Shown: positions 9,624 to 18,219 of the stretch, piece by piece
Layout of the letters: each line of letters opens with the position of its first letter
How positions within the stretch are numbered: the stretch's first letter is position 1
Source: Chara braunii
Taxonomy: Eukaryota; Streptophyta; Charophyceae; Charales; Characeae
Assembly (NCBI GenBank): GCA_003427395.1
Contig: BFEA01000534.1
Span: 764,008-800,860, forward strand
Direction of reading: 5' to 3'
DNA: 36,853 bases
The notes under the pieces: model-generated
The model's database searches: none
Told to the model about the DNA's origin: nothing
The model's input: the letters and a program-made list of their open reading frames with translations, nothing else
Translations under genes and position numbers: made by a program

Positions 9624-10810
9624 CCTCCTCCTAACCCACTTACCTTGGCGCGGCAGCGCGATGGGGGGCGTCGGCGGGCGTCGGGGGGCAACGACGGCGT
9701 TGGCGGGCGATGGCGGAGCTCCGTCGAAGCGACCCGTCGGGGGCTGAAGTGAGGCGTCGGGGGCGAAGTGATGCGTCGGGCGGGAAATGCCACGGGGGAG
9801 AGGACGAGGGCCGATGATTCCCGCTTTGAACAATCCATCTGGGCCGCGATTTCAAATTGTTGAAATCGGGCCTACCGGCCCTTTTTTTCTGTGGTTTGTT
9901 GGCCTCAACGGCCTCCTTTGGGGGGAAGAAGGCCCCCCGCGTCGAAAACGGCCTGAAACCCCCCTCCTTCTGGGATGCGCTGGGGTCGCCCGGTGCCCAA
10001 CCGGGCGGAAAAACCGGCCAGGCGGCCCGGCCCCCCCCCCCCCGGGGCGACGACCAGGTCGCCGGGCGGCCCGGGGTTCAGCCTAGATTTTTACCTATTT
10101 TGTGGTCCATCCGTGTCTCATTTTGATGAATTTAACCCGGGACAATTCATTAATTTACGACACCTCCTGCTCAGTGACAACCTCAAGTGGAAAGTGAGTT
10201 GGATTATCGTGGTCCACATCTCTTCCTGGCGGTACACATATCTTCGTTCTGTTAGACGGCTTGCTCCGTATTAACATATTTGGTAAGGCTGGGGCCTATA
10301 GACATTTCCAGTCGTACGATATCCCTGTGTCTCCTCCAATGCCCGAGCCCATCCGCCCACAGGCATGCTCACAAGACAACTGACGACGTTTGAGCATATA
10401 TCTGTAATAGTTCTGTCGACTTCGAAGCTGCAGTCACTTTCCTGTTCCTGTCGCTGCATATGCTTTCCAGAGGTCATCCCCCCAGCTCTTTGGCGAACTG
10501 CCCTATGTATCGGGCTAGCATGCCATCGGCTTATGAACCGACTTTGTGGTGTGCTTAACTGGTTGCTTGCTCATCCGAGCACAAGCAGCATTAGTCTTCT
10601 GAACATCCACACACTGCAGACTTACCCTCCCCGGTTGCAGACAAGGAACTGGCATCTGTTACCCTCCACGGTTGCTGGCAAGGAACTGGCAGTCAGCTAT
10701 TAATGCGGAAGCTGCGGTTCCAGAAGGAGCTCAGGCTGCCATAGCAGACTGCAATGAATTGCAGAGTGCTGCAAGCGGGCTGTATGCTAAGTTTGCCCAT
10801 CTTGTTGTTG

Positions 10811-10970
10811 TTGGGACTTGATCCTGCAACCTTGGTTTGCTGTGTTTGTCATTTTGCCCTGCTTGTGTTGTTTCTTTGTTTTGAGCTTTGCGGGACTTGA
10901 TCCTGTGACCTGTAACTCGTGTGTTTTGTTTGTGAGTGCTGCACCCTATGGGACTTGATCCCTGAGTCTG
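10811..10970 (-). repeat. Three spaced tRNA-like B-box motifs
   Basis: GGGACTTGATCC occurs at about 10813, 10889 and 10949. Reversed, GGATCAAGTCCC is a near-consensus pol III B box and T arm (GGWTCRANNCC). The spacing of 76 and 60 bases suggests tandem remnants of a tRNA-derived repeat, with no intact cloverleaf. A similar triple cluster lies at 32940-33085. Confidence 0.5.
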
Positions 10971-11143
10971 TCACTATTAGTCTCTGTTTGGTAGTCTTAG
11001 GGCATTTGGACTTTTCCTTTTGCCTTGTCATAGGTCTAGCTCCCTTTTTCCCCTGTTTCCATCTAGATACGGCTGAGTCTTGGGTTGTCGCCTTTGGAGT
11101 CACTCGTGGGTCTAGGTAGAGGGTAGAAGTAGCGGGCAGGAAA

Positions 11144-11356
11144 TCAGGTTCCGGTCTTTTGCATCTCGTTTGACTGGGAAAACTCTGCCCTTCCGTTGCT
11201 GGAGCGCTGCGGCGTTATTTTGGGCGAGGTCATCTTTTTCTTCGAAGCCCAGCCATAGCTGGGGTTGGGAAACAAAGTTGAAGATCGCACTGCGGCTATT
11301 TCGCAGCTCTGCATGAGAGCTTCCACAGTCGTGTTGTTGGGTTTGGGCGCTGCCAT
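11144..11356 (-). CDS. Unidentified minus-strand frame, possible first exon
   Basis: A 70-codon ATG frame (start near 11356) reading MAAPKPNNTTVEAL, then an amphipathic Ser/Lys/Thr-rich stretch containing FPNPSYGWASKKK, with even codon usage and no low-complexity run. It could be the first exon of an antisense gene or a gag-like retroelement remnant. Nothing downstream on the minus strand supports a continuing gene, and it lies within an ALB3 intron. Family unknown. Confidence 0.2.
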   Translation of the reverse strand: MAAPKPNNTTVEALMQSCEIAAVRSSTLFPNPSYGWASKKKMTSPKITPQRSSNGRAEFSQSNEMQKTGT

Positions 11357-12692
11357 TTTCTACTTGGCAGCCATATCTACTGTTCCTCCTCACGAGGAAC
11401 TTCCATCTTCTTCAAAGTGATGGATCAGTTGTCCCCTTCTTCATCAGGACTTCCAGCGCTGCACTTCCGTGCGGGCGCTGAGCTGGCGCTGCTATCATTG
11501 GGGTTGCTGGTTCAGATTGGCACTTGGTGACAGCTGTGGGGCTACTGCTGCTACGGCAGCCATAGCCAGGGAGGGGTATGAGGTGGCGAGAGGAAGAAGA
11601 AGAAGAAGTTGCATGCATACTTCATTGAACACTTGTTTCTGGTTGTTTGGGGTTGTTGACAATGCAGTTGTGATTTCTTGGAATAAAGTACTCTCTGGTT
11701 GGAATCTGGATTGATTTTTGGAGGAGGATGGGGAATTGGAGAATTGAAATTCGTTTTTCTATTCTCTGTGTGTTTTGAGATTCCACTGTGCATGTCTTCT
11801 CTCTGGTTTTGTGTGGATTTGCCTCCTTCGAGTCTACTCTGCAATTGCATGGGTGAATGGGAACGTGTGCATTCGTTGTGGATTGAAGCTCAATCGGGTA
11901 CATAACAAGACTCTGTAGACGCTGCCGAAGTGGTGCAGTGGAAGATCACCGAAGGCCTACCGTTGCTGCTCCAGAATGTAGTCTCTGACAATCATCCAGT
12001 TCTGCAGATAACGCACAAGAAAGAGAACTGAGTTATTGAGCTGAGGGGGAGGGTTGCCACCTACGCAAACGAATGCATACACAAAAATACAGCCTTGCAC
12101 CCTTTATTTCTTATCGCTTCTGTTTTTTAGGGGATCGGGCGTTGATATTTGGTGTTTTTGCATTAACAAACACAGAGAACGATCGTGCTAGCTCTCTGCT
12201 TTTGTACATTCAGGGCCTTGGATTGGGCTCGTTCTAACTGACAATTCTTATGTGGCATCCTGGATTGATTGACCTTCACTGGCTTATGTTTGCATACACA
12301 CGGTCGCATTGGAGATTCTTTGTTCTTTTCCTTGGCCTGGCTGAATGCGTCGCCAGCTTTTTCGTGTGGTGGACATGGTTTTTGTTGGGCTGTGAGATCT
12401 TCGTGAGGAGGCTCAGATAGTGTTTGCTGTCGGTGTGATTCCCATGGGGTTTTTTTCCGAAGCGCGTAGAGTTTTTTGGACTCTTGAGGTTGCGATGTTT
12501 TTTGGACTCTTGAGTTTGCTGAAGTGGTTGAAGCATTGACATTTCTGGTGCCACATGAGGGTCTCGAGTTTTTTGGACTCTTGAGGTTGCGGGGGGGTTT
12601 GACACGGTTGATGGAGCTTCTGGTCCTGTTGCGGGCCTTCGGTGCGTTCATGTTGTATTTTTTGCTAGTAGTGGATAGGCGGCGGTGCTTAC

Positions 12693-12780
12693 AAAGCGAA
12701 CCCAGATTGCCCTACTATGATAGCATCATAGTAGCATGTAAGCATTTTGCTGGCATGTTAGGGCAGTCTGGGTTTGCTTT
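12693..12780. repeat. Fold-back: 22-bp arms plus inner 10-bp perfect hairpin
   Basis: Left arm 12693-12714 (AAAGCGAACCCAGATTGCCCTA) pairs with right arm 12759-12780 with only two mismatches. Inside, 12712-12721 and 12725-12734 (CTACTATGAT / ATCATAGTAG) form a perfect 10-bp hairpin with a 3-base loop. The geometry fits either a tiny fold-back transposon or a small-RNA precursor with a 22-nt duplex. Confidence 0.8.
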
Positions 12781-12879
12781 TGTATGCCTTTGTTAGCCCT
12801 GGGGTACTTGTGGTGGTGTTTTGGGAAGAGTAGTCACATTGTTTTGTGACCAATGGTGTTGGGTGCAGGTCGGTTTTCC

Positions 12880-13062
12880 CTGCCGGCCCTTTTCTTCAAC
12901 AGGTTGCAAGTGCCTCCCTCCATGCCCGCCCACACTTCTTCTCTTCTCGCTCCCTCCGCTTCCCGCCGTGTAGAACTACAGAACACATATGAATGAGGAT
13001 CGGTAAGAAAACAGAGAAAACACAAGCTGCAGACCTGCAGCAGCTGAAATGCAAACAGGTGT
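12880..13062. repeat. Dispersed repeat, fragment
   Basis: CATATGAATGA followed by GTAAGAAAACAGA.AAA.ACAAGCTG matches 2284-2370. The C/T-rich sequence before it matches the stretch before that copy. Confidence 0.45.
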
Positions 13063-14150
13063 GTACGCATTCCAGGCTTACGTGCATAGATGTGGTGGAC
13101 CTTGCACCTTCCGGAGTGCAACAATGAAACGACCATTTCATCAACGCATTACGATTGTGAAATCATCACAATCATTAGAATATCACTTTTCTCAGGGGTA
13201 TTCCCAACTCCAGCCGCTGTGGTGAGTCCTTATCCATCATTCAAATGCATCCTGGGCAGACTGTTGGGGATCAACCTCCTGATGACTTGGTGAAAGTCTG
13301 GTGGGTGGTGGCACTTGCATCTTAGCATGGTGGGGCAGTTCAGCCTTTGTCTGGGGATATGCTTTTGTTGAATGTTTTTTTAGAAATGGTCACATGCACT
13401 GATTTGTGACTTTTACTGGTGGGTGCACGCTGGTTCTTTCCTACTCGGCTCCTCTTTTGTTTCGACGGCGTGCCGATGTGCCTTGTAGGTAGACGGGTGT
13501 GATGGACACTTGGCAATCAACCCCACAAACGTGGCCAGCCTTGCACTTCTTCTTCGTTTTCTTCTTTTCGAGCCGTGCACTCTTCTTAATCTGGGTGAAT
13601 TGTGACGGGGTCTGCTATTGATACTAGGTGTTTTTACGAAACATGTGCTTTAATTCTCTGCATAACAAGGGCTGTATTGATGTGAGGACCATGAGTGCTG
13701 ATTGGTATCCCAAGAAGGGAGATGGTTGGGAGATCTTTGCATGCATCATGGGCTTAACGAAGCAGAATGCGGGAGGAGTCCTATGTTATGTGGTGAAAGG
13801 GCAGTGTCGGGTGCTTTGCAGGCACTAGGGCAGGGGCAGTGTTCTGGTGGTCGTAAGACGCTTTGCTCATGTTTGAGATGGAAGGAGAAGTGGATGCATT
13901 GGAGGGGGCTTAATAGTATTGAGGATTGTTGGAAGAGGCCTTGCACGCATTAAAGAGGGAACAGAGAATGTCCACCAGAGGAGGGATCATCTCCAGGGCT
14001 GCTGCAAGATGCTCTGGGGATAATAGGGGAAGGAGAGAGAATGTTGAGGGCGGTTCCATGATGGTCTTGCAGGTATCAAGGTAAAGTTGGTGGTAGAGTT
14101 GAGCATGTGCGCTGTAGATAGAGAGACGAACTCGCAGACATGCAAACGCA
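13063..14150 (+). other. ALB3: ALB3 intron stretch without recognised features
   Basis: About 1.1 kb of unique-looking sequence. Several 60-100-codon frames are present on both strands, but none has a recognisable motif or a supporting splice structure. Confidence 0.45.
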
Positions 14151-14400
14151 CACACACAGAACAAATCCTGCAGCAGCTAGACACCCTTGTTTTGGATGAC
14201 CCCCTCATGGCCAGCCTTGTACGTGATAGGCACAGTAAGAGGGAAACTGCAAAAACAAAGAACATGGGAGGCCTCCCAATGCTGGCTGATGAAAAAATAA
14301 TCAAGAAAACGATGTAGCATACTAACGAATGTACTGCGTCTCGTATTCTTTTTGCCGTTGGGATGGCCCATCTCGAGCGTGTTGCATTGCCTGTTTAAAG
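14151..14400. repeat. Dispersed repeat, short internally deleted copy
   Basis: Carries blocks matching 1615-1668, 2461-2510 and 2690-2770 in the same order but compressed into 250 bases. The + frame 14087-14317 (EQILQQLDTLVLDD...) shares QILQQL-TL-LD with the frame at 1620-1660, so the repeat may once have been coding. An N lies just downstream at 14423. Confidence 0.5.
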
Positions 14401-14514
14401 GTAAGGTTCTGAATAGATATTGNGGGAGGTAGTTAGGAAGAAAAAAAGGGAAAATGAAGAGCTGCTGGCCAGGCTAACCCCTGCATTAGCAAGCCAACTC
14501 CTGTTGGCCCTTTT

Positions 14515-14701
14515 GTGCAGCATGGGACCTCAAAAGCTACGTTGCGACTTGTACACACCCTCGCACGAGTACAATTCACTCCTTTGGCCCTTACGACTTT
14601 TTTTTTTTTTCAAATTATCATAAGAATCTGCAGATGACGCTCAGCCAAATGTTGCTTGTTTTGTGCTGTTGCAGCACTTTTTTTTTTTTTTTTTTTTTTT
14701 T

Positions 14702-14734
<33 letters not shown>

Positions 14735-14981
14735 TGTACGGGGGCGTACACGGGTTCCCGTAATATTACCTGTACGTTTCGTATGGAAAGGCCCCGTACG
14801 TGTACGTTCGGTAATGTAGCTCAAAAGTGTCAAAATCAGAAAGGGACACAGATGGAGATAGTGCTGTTGACTTTACGCGTGCCGAAGGTCAGGAAAAAGC
14901 TTCAGAAAAGTTTTTTTTTTTGGCATTGTGCAGATGTGCATGTGGTAGTTCTTGAGGTCCCGTGCAGCATGGGACCTCAAG
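14515..14981. repeat. Repeated GTGCAGCATGGGACCTCAA, second copy in a hairpin
   Basis: The 19-mer occurs at 14515-14533 and 14962-14980. In the second place it forms a perfect 11-bp hairpin: CTTGAGGTCCC at 14951-14961 with GGGACCTCAAG at 14971-14981. Between them lies an artefact-like T25-C30 block (14678-14732) and a palindrome-rich stretch of GTACG motifs (14737-14815), which resembles the GC-rich ends of the small transposons nearby. Confidence 0.6.
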
Positions 14982-15043
14982 AGAAAACACTTCAGTTTTT
15001 TTTATTTATTTTTTTTGGCTATGTTTGCTTTGTGTATGATTCT

Positions 15044-15297
15044 GTGCATGCCATACTTGCAAGCGGACGGACCGGACGAGCGTCCAGTCCGGTCCGCTTT
15101 GCCTCGTGCAGCACCCTCCCCCCGGACCGGACCGGACCGGACCGGACGGGGCCGTTTTTTTTTTTTTTTGGGGGGGGGTTGTGTGGGCGGTAACTGGTCG
15201 TCGGGTGCACATTCGTGCGCCGCGTGGGTCTGGTCTGGCGGTCTGCCGTACGTGCGGAACCGCGCAGACGGCGTCCGCTTGCAAGTATGGTGCATGC
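15044..15297 (+). mobile_element. hAT-like MITE, 238 bp, 8-bp TSD
   Basis: The element 15052-15289 begins CATACTTGCAAGCGGACG and ends with the exact reverse complement (18-bp perfect terminal inverted repeat). It is flanked by an identical GTGCATGC at 15044-15051 and 15290-15297. The interior is GC-rich with (CCGGA)n at 15123-15147, CCGGTCC motifs and a T/G homopolymer run (15155-15178). There is no coding capacity. The 8-bp duplication places it with hAT-type elements. It shares its terminal repeat with the 837-bp element at 16290. Confidence 0.9.
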
Positions 15298-15311
15298 AGA
15301 AGATTAGAAAT

Positions 15312-15482
15312 GGTGTGTGACTGTCCTTCAGGACATCCATTGAAATTGGAACGATACAGAGAAAGAGAAGATTAGCATGGCCCCTGCGCAGGGATGACAC
15401 ACAAATTGAGAAATGGTTCAAATTGAAGGCAAAATTTTATATATAAAAAAAGAGAATAAGAAAAAAGAAAAGGTGTGTGACT
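15312..15482 (+). pseudogene. U6 snRNA retrocopy with 11-bp TSD
   Basis: The stretch 15323-15424 matches plant U6 snRNA almost end to end: GTCCTTCAGGACATCC, AATTGGAACGATACAGAGA, ATTAGCATGGCCCCTGCGCA and GAAATGG. A six-base insertion follows ACAGAGA. It is followed by an A-rich tail and flanked by perfect 11-bp direct repeats, GGTGTGTGACT (15312-15322 and 15472-15482). No pol III upstream element or T-run terminator is present, so this is a LINE-type retroposed pseudogene, inside an ALB3 intron. Confidence 0.88.
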
Positions 15483-15804
15483 TTGGGTATGCAGAAGATT
15501 AAAAAAGGTGTGTTCCATGAGAATGGAGAAGTCAATGATGTTCAGGGGTCCTTCGGCCAAGTGGAAGGAAGTGTGGGTGTGCCAGGGGAATAGGAAGAGG
15601 ACTGATGCTCCCCAGAATGGATATGGGCCCAGGACCATGAGGCCCTGTTTGGGTTGAGGGGGAAAAAAAGTAAAAGAAAAAAAGAAAAGGTGTGTGACTT
15701 TGTGTATGGATATGGGGTTTGCGTTGTGCATGCAGCCGTGCACTTGGTAGTTTTTCTTTGATGATGAAGATGCCGAGTCCCGATCGTTTTGTGGCATTGT
15801 GCAG

Positions 15805-15908
15805 TCGGATGATCCAGCTCAGAAGCAGTCGCAGGCGATTCTGAAGTTTTTGCCCCTCATGATTGGCTACTTTGCACTTTCAGTCCCCTCTGGCTTGAGC
15901 CTTTATTG
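15805..15908 (+). CDS. ALB3: ALB3 insertase, internal exon c
   Basis: This 104-base exon encodes SDDPAQKQSQAILKFLPLMI, then GYFALSVPSGLSLYW. It is the strongly conserved penultimate block of ALB3: the stromal loop DDPAQ followed by the last transmembrane helix with PLMIGYFALSVPSGLSLYW. Acceptor ATTGTGCAG|TCG (phase 0); donor TATTG|GTAAGA at 15909 splits the Trp codon (phase 2). The phases fit exactly with the exon at 30638-30745 upstream (ends PPQ, phase 0) and the exon at 20038 downstream (supplies the final G of TGG). Codons diverge from angiosperm usage but no substitution breaks a conserved residue, so the exon looks functional. Confidence 0.95.
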
Positions 15909-16281
15909 GTAAGACCGTCGTTTTGGAAATTTCCTCCTGTTCTCCACTAGTTTTTCGTTTTTCCAAAATTTCAATCTGCTTTTGCCTCCATTCTCCCACC
16001 TATGCTTGAGTATTTTTGCGCTGTTTCCAGTGCCTGTGGGGCCCAGGGGGAGGTTCTGATCCCAGTGTCTGTGTGTTGAATGTCGTACTGGCTGAGAGTG
16101 GCCTTATGAAAACTGTGTCACCTTGTTTTTTGGTTATATGTTGTTATTTTTTATTTATTTTTCTGTTCTTTTCTTTTGTTGAAAAAAGCAGGTCCGTATG
16201 ATCCCTGTAGTCCTGGCTCCATGTTATTCTGTGGAGTGTCACTCTGGATTTCCTTTTCCACCGGTATGTGAAAATCAATGT

Positions 16282-17134
16282 ACGTCAATCATACTTGCAA
16301 CCGCACGAGCCGCACATTCGTGCGGAGTTCCGTGCGGGGGGTGCCTGTGCGGAATCGTGCAGGGTTTTTATTTTTATTATTATTATTTTATTTTTTTCTG
16401 GGAGGGGGAACGGGGGGGCGTATGACAGGAAGATGGGGATATGGCGAGGAGAGGGGGATATGGAGAGGAGGAGGAGGATGTGGACAAGGAGGACGACGAG
16501 GAGTCGAGATGGGGGGAGGAGAAGAGATGGACGGAGGGAAAAGAGGACGGGCAGGAGGAGGAGGAGGAGTGGGAGGAGGAGGAGGCATGGACGGCGAGGA
16601 AGGGGAGGACAGGAGACGAGGAGGCATGGAAGATGAGGAAGTACGAGGAGGAGGAGGAGACAAGGAGGATGAGGAAGGGCAGGAGGAGGAGGACGAACAG
16701 GAGGAGGACGAGTCGGAGGAGATGAAAAGGAGAAGGGAGGAGGAGACATGGAGGATGAGGAAGGGGAGATGGAAGATGAGGAAGTACGAGGAGGAGGAGG
16801 AGACAAGGAGGATGAGGAAGGGCAGGAGGAGGAGGACGAACAGGAGGAGGACGAGTCGGAGGAGATGAAAAGGAGAAGGGAGGAGGAGACATGGAGGATG
16901 AGGAAGGGGAGGAGGAGCAAGGTGAGGCAGTACTCCTGTGAATTTTTTTTTAATCTCGCTTATAATTTTGGCGGGGGGCCTCAAACGCACCATTTCGACC
17001 CCGCCCTTCTTTTTCTCGAGGGGGGTGATGGGTCGTTCCCCGCACACGTCGTGCGCCGCACGGGATCGGTTGGGTGTGTGCGCCGCACGTAGGGAACCGC
17101 CCGCACGACGTGCGCTTGCAAGTATGACGTCAAT
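16282..17134 (+). mobile_element. hAT-like non-autonomous element, 837 bp, 8-bp TSD
   Basis: Terminal repeats CATACTTGCAACCGCACG (left, from 16290) and the inverse of CATACTTGCAAGCGCACG (right, to 17126) differ at one of 18 positions. The flanks carry identical ACGTCAAT (16282-16289 and 17127-17134). The ends belong to the same family as the 238-bp element at 15052, but the subterminal GC motif is GCACG/CGTGC instead of CCGGA. The interior is a GGA/GAG purine block (16437-16920) with a 153-bp in-frame tandem duplication. No transposase domain is recognisable. Confidence 0.9.
16437..16920 (+). repeat. GGA/GAG purine block with 153-bp tandem duplication
   Basis: The unit beginning GTACGAGGAGG at 16641 recurs at 16794 (period 153 = 51 codons) with very few changes. 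The + frames are Glu/Arg/Asp-rich and the minus frames Ser/Pro-rich, over 160-220 codons. Because the repeat unit is divisible by three, every frame stays open, so ORF length is no evidence of coding here. Confidence 0.9.
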
Positions 17135-17220
17135 AGATTGAAATAGATTGAATACCCACTGAACACATCCTTCCCTCTAGGCCGAAGGCTCCCTGACCAC
17201 GGTTGTACCGTATATGCCTC

Positions 17221-17257
17221 CTGACGAGTAGGTGAAACTCCAACGAAACAGTTTGTC
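17221..17257 (+). ncRNA. Hammerhead ribozyme motif (type I-like, short helix III), copy 1
   Basis: Core CTGACGA (17221-17227), helix II GTAGG/CCAAC around a 7-base loop (17228-17244, one A-A mismatch), GAAA (17245-17248), then a 3-bp helix III ACA/TGT with loop GTT and the cleavage triplet GTC (predicted cleavage after C17257). All invariant hammerhead core positions (CUGANGA, GAAA, UH) are present. Hammerheads with such a minimal helix III are known from Penelope-like and SINE-like retroelements. Helix I is not convincingly paired, so activity is uncertain. About 115 bases from here to 17336 are shared with the copy at 34472. Confidence 0.6.
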
Positions 17258-17872
17258 ACTGCCCCCCGTTTGTTGTCCTCTTCTCCCTTCTGTCCCTCTC
17301 TGCCTACGGTTTACCAGGCAGCTCTGTTTGACGATATATAGACTTTTTGAGGGGACAACAATATAGACTTTGACGAATGGATTGGAAGCGTTCAGGAGTG
17401 TGTAGAAAGGTGGTGGTGAGGTTAGGATTGGAGATAAAGATCTACAATTGAAGCAGTCGGCAGAAGTTCACATCTATCCAACGGCCTTTCAGTACAAGGG
17501 GCGCCTTAGACCTGGCAAACAGCCTAGACTTTGGTGCAAAACACTGTACCCACAATGAAGTTGCTTAAACCCAGAGGGAAAACAGAGGCCAAAAAAAAAG
17601 AAAAAGGTTCTAAAAACAAGAAAGAAGGGAAAATGTTTGATGTGTGCAATCTAGTGCCAAGCATACAGTGCAATAAAGGGTGGTGCTTTTGCCGAGTTCC
17701 GGGTCACTGTTGCACTAAGCCCACAATTTCAGTGCACTGGCATACTGCCTAAACTTGTGTGGAAACACCATACCCAATGCCCCAAAAAAGAAAGGGAAGA
17801 CAATGTTTGATTTTAACGATTTACAAATAAGCCATTCCTGAGTACACAGTACAAAGTAGTGCTTTCATCATG

Positions 17873-18219
17873 TTCTACAGGTACGTACTACGTAGCATTG
17901 TGTTCGCGTTGGGAGGCGAACACGGCAATGTTCGTCCGAGAACGTGAACGAGCGCACAAAACCCCCCGACGAGCGCGAACATAAAAAAAAATATTAAGAA
18001 GGGGGAAAAAAGATCTCAGAAAAATCTCATGTAAAATAACAATACAAGCAACTTTTGCCTTGGTGTCATGTTCAAATTCTTAGCCAAACGTGAGTTAAAT
18101 GTTTTCTTTTTTTTATTAAAAAAAATTATGTTCGACCGAACACGTTCGCGAGCCGTTCGTGCGAATGTGCGTTCGCGAAAGCTCCGAACACGTTTGGTGT
18201 GCTACGCAATTTTCTACAG
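17873..18219 (+). mobile_element. Small DNA element, 331 bp, 8-bp TSD
   Basis: TTCTACAG at 17873-17880 and 18212-18219 flank a segment (17881-18211) whose ends contain the inverted motif CGTAGCA...GTGTTCG / CGAACAC...TGCTACG. Both sides are dense in GTTCG/CGAAC words (TGTTCGCG, CGAACACG, ACGTTCGCG) and the centre is AT-rich. This is the same architecture as the elements at 15052 and 16290 but with another subterminal word. The core 18030-18100 is homologous to 19105-19180. Confidence 0.65.

Larger units (their letters stand above)
8666..10094 (+). mobile_element. hAT-like non-autonomous DNA transposon with 8-bp TSD
   Basis: The direct repeat ATTTTTAC at 8666-8673 and 10087-10094 brackets an element (8674-10086) whose ends are inverted: CTAGGCTG at the left and CAGCCTAG at the right, followed inward by GC-rich blocks (GGGCCGCC, CCCGGCC / GGGCGGCCC). 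An 8-bp target duplication with short terminal inverted repeats is characteristic of the hAT superfamily. The interior is mostly purine repeat (GAA, GGA and A9G tracts, 8890-9580), a (CT)n run (9582-9619) and a GGCGTCGGGGG minisatellite (9660-9790). No transposase is present. Two sequencing adapters are embedded at 8819-8972, so the internal length is not reliable. It lies inside the ALB3 intron. Confidence 0.75.
10095..12690 (+). other. ALB3: ALB3 intron, middle part
   Basis: Intronic by position (between exons a and c). It contains three spaced tRNA-like B boxes at 10811-10970 and an unassigned minus-strand frame at 11144-11356. It also has a GT/TC-rich stretch (12160-12650) with three copies of TTTTTTGGACTCTTGAG (about 12473, 12497 and 12567). 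The 162-codon minus-strand frame over that last stretch (12163-12651) is Lys/Pro/Ser-rich and partly made of this repeat, so I do not call it a gene. Confidence 0.5.

Noticed and set aside
8952-9833. 293-codon minus-strand and 203-241-codon plus-strand frames
   Set aside because: They are produced by GAA/GGA/A9G repeats and by embedded adapter sequence; no domain and no codon diversity.
12163-12651. 162-codon Lys/Pro/Ser-rich minus-strand gene
   Set aside because: Part of the frame is the repeated TTTTTTGGACTCTTGAG unit and no domain, splice structure or homologous motif supports it.
13279-13310. Further hammerhead motif (CTGATGA followed by GAAA)
   Set aside because: GAAA follows after only a few bases and no helix II can form; likewise at 29366 (CTGATGA...GAAA).
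16285-17047. Ser/Pro/Leu-rich minus frames and Glu-rich plus frames up to 219 codons
   Set aside because: Low-complexity purine block with a repeat unit divisible by three; openness is a compositional effect.
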